DNA from: Streptomyces sp. YPW6
GTDB lineage: Bacteria; Actinomycetota; Actinomycetes; Streptomycetales; Streptomycetaceae
Direction: 5' to 3'
Length of the DNA: 64,000 nt
NCBI RefSeq assembly: GCF_018866325.1
Contig: NZ_CP076457.1
Span: 6,173,001 to 6,237,000, forward strand
A program made the position numbers and the translations under genes. Below are positions 57,590-64,000 of this stretch, in pieces; position 1 is the stretch's first letter; the number at the start of each line of letters is the position of its first letter. The notes under the pieces are model-generated. The model was not told the origin of the DNA. It did not search any database and was given only the letters and a program-made list of their open reading frames with translations.

Positions 57590-57632
57590 TTAGCATGTTC
57601 ATCCGTCCTTGCAAGGAGTAACGGAAGACCAG

Positions 57633-58844
57633 ATGAAGACGATCGACGAACTTCTCGCCGAAGGGGTCGCGGGCAAGCGGGTATTCGTCCGCGCCGACCT
57701 CAACGTGCCGCTCGACGGCACCACGATCACCGACGACGGCCGCATCCGCGCCGTCCTCCCGACGGTCGCCAAGCTCGCCGAGGCCGGCGCGCGGGTCGTC
57801 GTCGCCTCGCACCTCGGCCGCCCCAAGGGCGCCCCGGACCCGGCCTTCTCGCTGGCCCCCGCCGCCGCCCGCCTCGGGGAGCTCCTCGGCGCCGACGTCG
57901 CCTTCGCCACCGACACGGTCGGCCCGTCCGCCCGCGCCGCGGTCGCCGGCCTCGCCGACGGCCGGGTCGCCGTCATCGAGAACCTGCGCTTCAACGCCGG
58001 CGAGACCTCGAAGGACGACGCCGAGCGCGGCGCCTTCGCCGATCAGCTGGCCGAGCTCGCGGACGCGTACGTGGGCGACGGCTTCGGCGCCGTCCACCGC
58101 AAGCACGCCTCGGTCTTCGACCTCCCGGCCCGGCTGCCGCACTACGCGGGCTACCTCATCGCCACCGAGGTCGGCGTCCTGAAGAAGCTGACCACCGACG
58201 TCCGGCGCCCGTACGCGGTCGTCCTCGGCGGCGCCAAGGTCTCCGACAAGCTCGGTGTGATCGACCACCTGCTGGAGCGGGCCGACCGCATCCTCATCGG
58301 CGGCGGCATGGCGTACACCTTCCTCAAGGCCAAGGGCTACGAGGTCGGCAGCTCGCTGCTCCAGGAGGACCAGATCCCCGCCGTGCAGGAGTACCTGCGC
58401 CGGGCCGAGGAGAAGGGCGTGGAGTTCGTCCTCCCCGTCGACGTCGTCGTCGCCCCCGCCTTCCCCGACCTCAAGACCAAGGCCCCGGCCCACCCCGCCA
58501 CCGTCGCCGCCGACGCCATGCCGGAAGGGCAGATGGGGCTGGACAACGGGCCCGAGACCAACAAGCTCTACGCATCGAAGCTCGCCGACGCGGCCACCGT
58601 CTTCTGGAACGGCCCGATGGGCGTCTTCGAGCACCCCGACTTCGCCGACGGCACCCGCGCGGTCGCCCAGGCGCTCGTCGACTCCCCGGCCTTCAGCGTC
58701 GTCGGCGGCGGCGACTCCGCCGCGGCCGTCCGCATCCTGGGCTTCGACGAGAATGCTTTCGGACACATTTCGACCGGTGGCGGCGCGAGCCTCGAATACC
58801 TCGAGGGCAAGACGCTTCCCGGGCTCGCCGCACTGGAGGACTGA
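57633..58844 (+). CDS. pgk: Phosphoglycerate kinase
   Basis: This 403-residue glycolytic enzyme makes ATP from 1,3-bisphosphoglycerate. [14 protein letters not shown] near residue 20 and [11 protein letters not shown] are substrate-binding; [40 protein letters not shown] and [15 protein letters not shown] are characteristic, with the last being the nucleotide loop. The start ATG at 57633 has GGAAG five bases upstream; an ATG eight codons earlier is less likely. It is followed by tpiA after only six bases. Confidence 0.97.
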   Translation: MKTIDELLAEGVAGKRVFVRADLNVPLDGTTITDDGRIRAVLPTVAKLAEAGARVVVASHLGRPKGAPDPAFSLAPAAARLGELLGADVAFATDTVGPSARAAVAGLADGRVAVIENLRFNAGETSKDDAERGAFADQLAELADAYVGDGFGAVHRKHASVFDLPARLPHYAGYLIATEVGVLKKLTTDVRRPYAVVLGGAKVSDKLGVIDHLLERADRILIGGGMAYTFLKAKGYEVGSSLLQEDQIPAVQEYLRRAEEKGVEFVLPVDVVVAPAFPDLKTKAPAHPATVAADAMPEGQMGLDNGPETNKLYASKLADAATVFWNGPMGVFEHPDFADGTRAVAQALVDSPAFSVVGGGDSAAAVRILGFDENAFGHISTGGGASLEYLEGKTLPGLAALED

Positions 58845-58850
58845 CCTTTC

Positions 58851-59627
58851 ATGACCACCCGCACCCCGCTGATGGCGGGCAACTGGAAGATGAACCTCAA
58901 CCACCTCGAGGCCATCGCCCACGTCCAGAAGCTCTCCTTCGCGCTGACCGACAAGGACTACGAGGACGTCGAGGTCGCCGTCCTCGCGCCCTTCACCGAC
59001 CTGCGCTCCGTGCAGACCCTGGTCGACGGCGACAAGCTGAAGATCAAGTACGGTGCCCAGGACATCTCGGCGCACGAGTCCGGTGCGTACACCGGTGAGA
59101 TCTCCGGCCCCATGCTGGCCAAGCTGCGCTGCACCTACGTGGCCGTCGGCCACAGCGAGCGCCGCCAGTACCACGGCGAGAGCGACGAGATCTGCAACGC
59201 CAAGGTGAAGGCCGCCTATCTGAACGGTCTGACCCCGATCCTCTGCGTCGGCGAGGGCCTGGACATCCGCAAGGCCGGTGACCAGGTCTCCTACACCCTC
59301 GCGCAGCTCGACGGCGCCCTGAAGGACATCCCGGCCGAGCAGGCCGAGACCATCGTCATCGCCTACGAGCCGGTCTGGGCCATCGGGACCGGCGAGGTCG
59401 CCACCCCCGAGGACGCCCAGGAGGTGTGCGGCGCGATCCGTCGCCGTCTCGCCGAGCTGTACTCGCAGGAGCTGGCCGACGCCGTCCGCATCCAGTACGG
59501 CGGCTCCGTCAAGTCCGGCAACGTCGCCGCCATCATGGCGCAGCCCGACGTGGACGGCGCCCTCATCGGCGGCGCCGCGCTGGACGCCGACGAGTTCGTC
59601 AAGATCGTCCGCTTCCGCGACCAGTGA
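58851..59627 (+). CDS. tpiA: Triosephosphate isomerase
   Basis: This 258-residue enzyme interconverts glyceraldehyde 3-phosphate and dihydroxyacetone phosphate. The catalytic residues are the Lys in GNWKMN, the His in VGHSERR and the Glu in [12 protein letters not shown]. The phosphate loop is [11 protein letters not shown] and [10 protein letters not shown]. Its start lies six bases after pgk, so the two are co-transcribed. A strong hairpin between tpiA and secG follows. Confidence 0.98.
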   Translation: MTTRTPLMAGNWKMNLNHLEAIAHVQKLSFALTDKDYEDVEVAVLAPFTDLRSVQTLVDGDKLKIKYGAQDISAHESGAYTGEISGPMLAKLRCTYVAVGHSERRQYHGESDEICNAKVKAAYLNGLTPILCVGEGLDIRKAGDQVSYTLAQLDGALKDIPAEQAETIVIAYEPVWAIGTGEVATPEDAQEVCGAIRRRLAELYSQELADAVRIQYGGSVKSGNVAAIMAQPDVDGALIGGAALDADEFVKIVRFRDQ

Positions 59628-59658
59628 GTATGCGGTAGCGCCGATCCGTCGTACCCTT

Positions 59659-59695
59659 GCGGGGGCCGAGAGGGTGGTCATCCTCCGGCCCCCGC
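59659..59695 (+). terminator. Hairpin between tpiA and secG
   Basis: GCGGGGGCCG and CGGCCCCCGC form a perfect 10-base stem with a loop of 17 bases that contains a second small stem (AGGG/TCCT-type). Confidence 0.75.
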
Positions 59696-59742
59696 AGTAC
59701 GTACAGGCAGTATTCGAGAAATCCGGAAAGTAGGGACCAGCC

Positions 59743-59976
59743 GTGATTCTGGCGTTCCAGATCGCCCTGATCGTCTTCAGCCTGCTGCTGATGCTGCTGG
59801 TGCTCATGCACAAGGGCAAGGGCGGCGGCCTCTCCGACATGTTCGGTGGCGGAATGCAGTCCTCCGTCGGTGGCTCCTCGGTCGCCGAGCGTAACCTCGA
59901 CCGGATCACCGTGGTGGTCGGTCTGGTCTGGTTCGCGTGCATCGTCGTCCTCGGTCTGCTCATCAAGCTCGACTGA
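59743..59976 (+). CDS. secG: Preprotein translocase subunit SecG
   Basis: This 77-residue protein has two membrane helices (residues 2-22, ILAFQIALIVFSLLLMLLVL, and 54-74, ITVVVGLVWFACIVVLGLLI), joined by the conserved Gly-rich loop KGKGGGLSDMFGGG. It is the small accessory subunit of the SecYEG channel. The GTG at 59743 has TAGGGA seven bases before. Gene order tpiA-secG is common in actinobacteria. Confidence 0.95.
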   Translation: MILAFQIALIVFSLLLMLLVLMHKGKGGGLSDMFGGGMQSSVGGSSVAERNLDRITVVVGLVWFACIVVLGLLIKLD

Positions 59977-60087
59977 ACGACCCGTTCCGCGATTCCGGTA
60001 ACGGTGTAACTCCTTCCACTGGACGCGCGTTGGGCCTTACGTAGACTGGGGCATCCTTCGAGCACCATCACGCAGGGAGTTACGACC

Positions 60088-60423
60088 GTGGCAAGTGGCA
60101 ACGCGATCCGGGGAAGCCGGGTCGGAGCGGGGCCGATGGGGGAGGCAGAGCGCGGCGAGTCGGCGCCGCGCCTCCGCATCTCCTTCTGGTGCTCGAACGG
60201 GCACGAGACGCAGCCGAGCTTCGCCCATGACGCGCAGGTGCCGGACACCTGGGACTGCCCGCGCTGCGGCTTCCCGGCCGGCCAGGACAAGGACAGCCCG
60301 CCCGACCCGCCCCGCACCGAGCCGTACAAGACGCATCTGGCGTACGTACGCGAGCGGCGCAGCGACGAGGACGGCGAAGCGATCCTCGCCGAGGCACTGG
60401 CCAAACTCCGCGGCGAGATCTGA
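60088..60423 (+). CDS. rbpA: RNA polymerase-binding protein RbpA
   Basis: This 111-residue protein binds RNA polymerase and the principal sigma factor, stabilises the open complex and affects rifampicin tolerance. The N-terminal tail has NAIRGSRVGAGPMGEAERGE, the core zinc-type fold has FWCSNGHE and WDCPRCGFPAG, and the C-terminal sigma-interaction helix follows with YKTHLAYVRERRSDEDGEAILAEALAKL. The GTG at 60088 has AGGGAG seven bases before. A possible promoter with TAGACT as -10 lies upstream at about 60046. A strong hairpin ends the gene. Confidence 0.95.
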   Translation: MASGNAIRGSRVGAGPMGEAERGESAPRLRISFWCSNGHETQPSFAHDAQVPDTWDCPRCGFPAGQDKDSPPDPPRTEPYKTHLAYVRERRSDEDGEAILAEALAKLRGEI

Positions 60424-60464
60424 CACCTCGCCCGCACAGCTCCACGGAAACCCCCGTCGTTCAC

Positions 60465-60493
60465 CGGCCGGACACCCCACGGGTGTCCGGCCG
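60465..60493 (+). terminator. Terminator of rbpA
   Basis: A perfect 13-base stem CGGCCGGACACCC and its complement with a three-base loop. Confidence 0.88.
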
Positions 60494-60605
60494 TATCGCG
60501 TTCCCGCGCCACCCTCCTCCTCCACGCCGCCGGCCTCCTCGATCAATTAGGTTGGAGGGGCAGCGGGGATGCTGATGACGAGTGAGAAGTGGGCTGATAT
60601 CCCGG

Positions 60606-62264
60606 ATGAACGCAGCAAGCCGAACCAAGCTCAACCAGACGCCCGAGTGGACGGCTCTCGCCAAGCACCGTGAGGAGTTCGGCGCGCCCCAGCTGCGCGA
60701 GCTGTTCGCGCGGCAGCCGGACCGGGGCACCGCCTACACCCTGCGGGTCGGCGACCTCCACCTCGACTACTCCAAGCACCTGGTCACCGACGAGACGCTG
60801 CGCCTGCTGCGCGAGCTCGCCGCCGCCACCGGGGTCGCGGAGCTGCGGGACGCCATGTTCCGCGGCGAGAAGATCAACACCACCGAGGACCGGGCCGTCC
60901 TGCACACCGCGCTCCGCGCCCCGCGCGACGCGGTCGTCGAGGTCGACGGCGAGAACGTCGTGCCGGCGGTGCACGCCGTCCTGGACAAGATGGCCTCCTT
61001 CGCCGACCAGGTCCGCTCCGGGCAGTGGACCGGCCACACCGGCAAGCCCGTCAAGAACATCGTCAACATCGGCATCGGCGGCTCCGACCTCGGCCCCGCC
61101 ATGGCCTACGAGGTGCTGCGCTCCTTCACGGACCGCGACCTCACCCTCCGCTTCGTCTCCAACGTCGACGGCGCCGACCTCCACGAGGCCGTCCGCGACC
61201 TCGACCCGGCCGAGACGCTCTTCGTCATCGCCTCGAAGACGTTCACGACGATCGAGACCATCACCAACGCCACCTCCGCCCGGGACTGGCTGCTCACCGA
61301 ACTGAGGGCCGGTCAGGACGCCGTCGCGAAGCACTTCGTTGCGCTGTCGACCAACGCCGAGAAGGTCGAAGAGTTCGGCATCGACACGGCCAACATGTTC
61401 GAGTTCTGGGACTGGGTCGGCGGCCGCTACAGCTACGACTCGGCGATCGGCCTCTCGCTGATGGTCGCCATCGGCCCGGACCGCTTCCGCGAGATGCTGG
61501 AGGGCTTCCACCTCGTCGACGAGCACTTCCGCACGGCCCCCGCCGAGCGGAACGCCCCCCTTCTGCTGGGCCTCCTCGGGGTCTGGTACGGCAACTTCTT
61601 CGACGCCCAGTCCCACGCGGTGCTGCCCTACAGCCACTACCTGTCCAAGTTCACCGCGTATCTCCAGCAGCTCGACATGGAGTCCAACGGCAAGTCCGTC
61701 GACCGCGAGGGCGACCGCGTGGACTGGCAGACCGGTCCGGTCGTCTGGGGCACGCCCGGCACCAACGGGCAGCACGCCTACTACCAGTTGATCCACCAGG
61801 GCACCAAGCTGATCCCGGCGGACTTCATCGGCTTCGCCGCCCCGGTCCACGACCTGCTGCCCGGCCTGATCGCCCAGCACGACCTGCTGATGGCCAACTT
61901 CTTCGCGCAGACGCAGGCCCTGGCCTTCGGCAAGACGCCCGAGGAGGTCCGGGCCGAGGGCGTGCCCGAGGAGCTGGTCCCGCACAAGACGTTCCGCGGC
62001 AACCACCCCACGACGACGATCCTCGCCGACAAGCTGACCCCCTCGGTCCTCGGCCAGCTCATCGCGCTGTACGAGCACAAGGTCTTCGTCCAGGGCGCCA
62101 TCTGGAACATCGACTCCTTCGACCAGTGGGGCGTCGAACTCGGCAAGGTCCTCGCGAAGAAGATCGAGCCGCTGCTGACCGGTGACGGAAGCACGGACGC
62201 CGGGCAGCTCGACAGCTCCACCGCCGCCCTGGTCGACGCCTACCGCACCCTGCGCGGACGCTGA
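60606..62264 (+). CDS. pgi: Glucose-6-phosphate isomerase
   Basis: This 552-residue enzyme interconverts glucose 6-phosphate and fructose 6-phosphate. Conserved segments are [41 protein letters not shown] (phosphate binding), [17 protein letters not shown], and the catalytic Glu region [12 protein letters not shown] and [18 protein letters not shown]. The start ATG at 60606 gives [18 protein letters not shown], the family N-terminus in Streptomyces. It has no clear Shine-Dalgarno sequence; GGAGGGG lies about 40 bases upstream. An ATG eight codons earlier is possible. The next gene starts four bases after its stop. Confidence 0.97.
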   Translation: MNAASRTKLNQTPEWTALAKHREEFGAPQLRELFARQPDRGTAYTLRVGDLHLDYSKHLVTDETLRLLRELAAATGVAELRDAMFRGEKINTTEDRAVLHTALRAPRDAVVEVDGENVVPAVHAVLDKMASFADQVRSGQWTGHTGKPVKNIVNIGIGGSDLGPAMAYEVLRSFTDRDLTLRFVSNVDGADLHEAVRDLDPAETLFVIASKTFTTIETITNATSARDWLLTELRAGQDAVAKHFVALSTNAEKVEEFGIDTANMFEFWDWVGGRYSYDSAIGLSLMVAIGPDRFREMLEGFHLVDEHFRTAPAERNAPLLLGLLGVWYGNFFDAQSHAVLPYSHYLSKFTAYLQQLDMESNGKSVDREGDRVDWQTGPVVWGTPGTNGQHAYYQLIHQGTKLIPADFIGFAAPVHDLLPGLIAQHDLLMANFFAQTQALAFGKTPEEVRAEGVPEELVPHKTFRGNHPTTTILADKLTPSVLGQLIALYEHKVFVQGAIWNIDSFDQWGVELGKVLAKKIEPLLTGDGSTDAGQLDSSTAALVDAYRTLRGR

Positions 62265-62268
62265 GCCG

Positions 62269-62775
62269 ATGCCACAGGGGGAGGGGGAGACGGTCCGGCT
62301 GCGACCGCCGCGCAACACGCTGAACGGGCGCGCCGTCGGCTGGTGGCGGGCCCAGTGGCTGCTGACGACCGCCGTGCCCGTCGTGCCGCTCGCGGTGCTG
62401 GGCGCGCTGATCGAGCCGGCCCGCCTCTGGCTGCTGCTGCCCGCCGCCGTCCTGGCCGCGGCGGGCACGGCGATCGCCCTCCTCCTCCCTCTGTGGTGGT
62501 TCCGCACGCACCGCTGGGAGATCACCGAGGACGCGGTGTACGTCCGCACCGGGTACTTCCGGCAGGAGTGGCGGATCGCCCCGATGTCCCGGATCCAGAC
62601 CGTGGACACCGTGCGCGGCCCGCTGGAGCAGCTCTTCCGGCTCGCCACCGTCACGGTCACCACCGCCTCCGCGAAGGGCGCGGTACGGATCGAGGGCCTG
62701 GACCACGAGGTCGCCGCCGGCCTGGCCGAGCGGCTCACCCGCATCACCCGTGACACCCCCGGCGACGCCACATGA
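62269..62775 (+). CDS. PH-domain membrane protein (bPH_2, YdbS-like)
   Basis: This 168-residue protein has two membrane helices (about residues 30-48 and 52-72) followed by a bacterial PH domain: RTHRWEITEDAVYVRTGYF, WRIAPMSRIQTVDTVRGPLEQLFRLATVTVTT and GLDHEVAAGLAERL. This is the YdbS-type layout. Its function is not known, but members are thought to act at the cell surface in stress or antimicrobial peptide response. It starts four bases after pgi and overlaps the next PH gene by four bases, so the pair is coupled. Confidence 0.9.
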   Translation: MPQGEGETVRLRPPRNTLNGRAVGWWRAQWLLTTAVPVVPLAVLGALIEPARLWLLLPAAVLAAAGTAIALLLPLWWFRTHRWEITEDAVYVRTGYFRQEWRIAPMSRIQTVDTVRGPLEQLFRLATVTVTTASAKGAVRIEGLDHEVAAGLAERLTRITRDTPGDAT

Positions 62776-64000
62776 GCACCGCCGCCCCGCCCGCCGACTG
62801 GCACCGCCTCGACCCCCGTACGGTCCTGGTCACCGCCCTCGTCGTGGCGGGGGTCGTCGCGGGCGCCGCCGTCCCCGTCACACTCGGCCTCACCCGCTGG
62901 TCCAGCCTCCCCGCCGCCGTGCTCCAGGTGTTCGCCGGAGCTGTCCTGGTCATCGGGGTCGCGGCGGGCGCCGACCGGGTCCGCTGGCACCGCACCCGCT
63001 ACCGCGTCGGTGAGGAGCGCGTCGACCTCCACACCGGTCTTCTCCTGGTCAAGCGCCGCTCCCTGGCCCGCGACCGCATCCGTACGGTCGACCTCACCGC
63101 CAACCTGATGCTCCGTCTCCTCGGTCTGGTCACCGTCCGGATCGGCACCGGCGAACAGGGCTCCGAGTCCACCCTCGAACTGGATCCGGTCGCACGCGCC
63201 GAGGGCGAACGACTGCGCCGCCTCCTCCTGGAGCGCGCTGCCGCCGTACCGACCGGAGGCGTTCACCGCGAGGGCGAACTCGCCGTCCTGGACCCCCGCT
63301 GGATCCGCTACGCCCCGGTCTCCTTCGTCGCCCCCATGCTCGGCGGGGCCGCCGCCGGGGCCGTGCTGCAGGTCAGCGACTGGATCGGGGCCCAGGGCCA
63401 GGTCATCGCGTGGGCCGGCGACCGCTTCCGGGAGACTCCGCTGCCCTGGGTGGTCGTCGTCCTCTTCCTGGCCGCCCTGGTCGCGGGCGTCGTCGGGGCG
63501 CTCGGCCTCTGGGTCGAGATGTGGTGGAACTACCGCCTGGAGCGCGAACCGGGCGGCACGCTGCGGGTCCGGCGCGGCCTGTTCACCTCCCGGTCCCTCT
63601 CCGTCGAGGAGGCCCGGCTGCGCGGCGTCGACCTGGTCGAGCCGCTGGGCGTCCGGCTGTTCGGCGCGGCCCGCCTCGACGCCATCACCACCGGCCTGGC
63701 CCAGGACCACGAGGCCAGGAACGCCGACCACAACACCCTGCTCCCGGCCGCACCCCGGCCCCGGGCCGACTCCGTCGCCGCCGGCGTCCTGCGGGAGGCG
63801 GCCACCCCGACCGGTGCGGCGCTCACCCCGCACCCCCGCGCCGCCCGGGGCCGCCGGCTGCGCCGGTCCCTCGCCGCGGCCCTCGGCCCGGTCCTGTTGC
63901 TCGCCCTTCTCGGGGTGCTCCTCACGCCCGTGCTGCTGTGGATCGCGCTCGGCTGCGCGCTGGTCCTCGTGCCGCTGGCGGTGGTGCTCGCCCTGGACGC
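62772..64000 (+). CDS. PH-domain membrane protein (YdbT-like), cut by window edge
   Basis: The frame starts at ATG 62772, overlapping the stop of the previous gene, and is open to the end of the window (409 codons seen). It has several membrane helices and at least two bacterial PH domains: HRTRYRVGEERVDLHTGLL and RDRIRTVDLTANLMLRLLGLVTVRIG in the first, and YRLEREPGGTLRVRRGLF and LRGVDLVEPLGVRLFGAARLDAI in the second. This is the YdbT-type partner of the YdbS-like protein just upstream; such pairs are common. The C-terminus is missing, and a further PH domain is expected beyond the window. Confidence 0.88.
   Translation, partial: MSTAAPPADWHRLDPRTVLVTALVVAGVVAGAAVPVTLGLTRWSSLPAAVLQVFAGAVLVIGVAAGADRVRWHRTRYRVGEERVDLHTGLLLVKRRSLARDRIRTVDLTANLMLRLLGLVTVRIGTGEQGSESTLELDPVARAEGERLRRLLLERAAAVPTGGVHREGELAVLDPRWIRYAPVSFVAPMLGGAAAGAVLQVSDWIGAQGQVIAWAGDRFRETPLPWVVVVLFLAALVAGVVGALGLWVEMWWNYRLEREPGGTLRVRRGLFTSRSLSVEEARLRGVDLVEPLGVRLFGAARLDAITTGLAQDHEARNADHNTLLPAAPRPRADSVAAGVLREAATPTGAALTPHPRAARGRRLRRSLAAALGPVLLLALLGVLLTPVLLWIALGCALVLVPLAVVLALD

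Noticed and set aside
60000-60060. A sigma-R promoter before rbpA
   Set aside because: rbpA is known as a sigma-R target in S. coelicolor, but no GGAAT-N18-GTT pair with correct spacing is visible.

Overview
This window is a stretch of a Streptomyces-type chromosome. The GC content is very high, genes show near-total G/C at third codon positions, and GTG starts are common. The gene order is a familiar Streptomyces core block: polA, rpsA, coaE, uvrB, terC, uvrA, uvrC-rapZ-yvcK-whiA, gap-pgk-tpiA-secG, rbpA, pgi. There are no rRNA or tRNA genes, insertion sequences or CRISPR arrays that I can see.

Layout. 1-6.4 kb: the 3' part of a gene for an XRE-like regulator (cut by the left edge), an FdhF/YdeP molybdopterin oxidoreductase, and divergent polA. 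6.4-14.2 kb: cell-envelope genes (DUF4184 membrane protein, secreted lytic transglycosylase, a 45-residue small protein, a DUF3068/PorA-family protein), an HrpB helicase and a methyltransferase. 14.4-19.5 kb: rpsA behind a strong consensus promoter, a secreted beta-helix protein, a PAC2 protein, coaE and a TPR protein. 19.5-32.6 kb: accessory genes, including a frameshifted small gene, an SNF2 helicase coupled to a SWIM-finger protein, a divergent aminotransferase/HxlR pair with an overlapping operator, a pseudouridine catabolism pair, a cupin protein and an MFS transporter. 32.9-38 kb: ogt, a glycerophosphodiesterase, a seven-helix MHYT protein and uvrB. 38-42.3 kb: a tellurite/metal-stress group (TerD, a TerD fusion, TerC behind a manganese riboswitch). 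42.4-47.8 kb: a metallo-hydrolase, a mycothiol-dependent isomerase-like protein, uvrA and a Rieske protein. 48.1-51 kb: a second XRE-like regulator, homologous to the one at the left edge, divergent from a secreted papain-like protease and a secreted anchored protein. 51-56.3 kb: the uvrC-rapZ-yvcK-whiA operon. 56.5-64 kb: lower glycolysis, secG, rbpA, pgi and two PH-domain membrane proteins.

How the genes work together. The clearest regulatory pattern is shared by four DNA-repair genes: polA, ogt, uvrB and uvrC. Each has a TGTCA-type upstream element and a TANNNT-type -10 hexamer at identical spacing, with the start codon only 6-7 bases after the -10. This matches the RecA-independent damage promoter (RecA-NDp, PafBC/ClpR-linked) known in actinobacteria and implies leaderless mRNAs. 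The second clear regulatory element is a yybP-ykoY type Mn2+ riboswitch before terC, in which the P1 3' strand and the Shine-Dalgarno sequence compete for the same pairing.

The most open-ended locus is the regulator/protease/anchored-protein group at 48.1-51 kb, with repeated GTTCAC elements between the divergent genes. All function calls rest on reading the sequence and on family knowledge; no database search was run.
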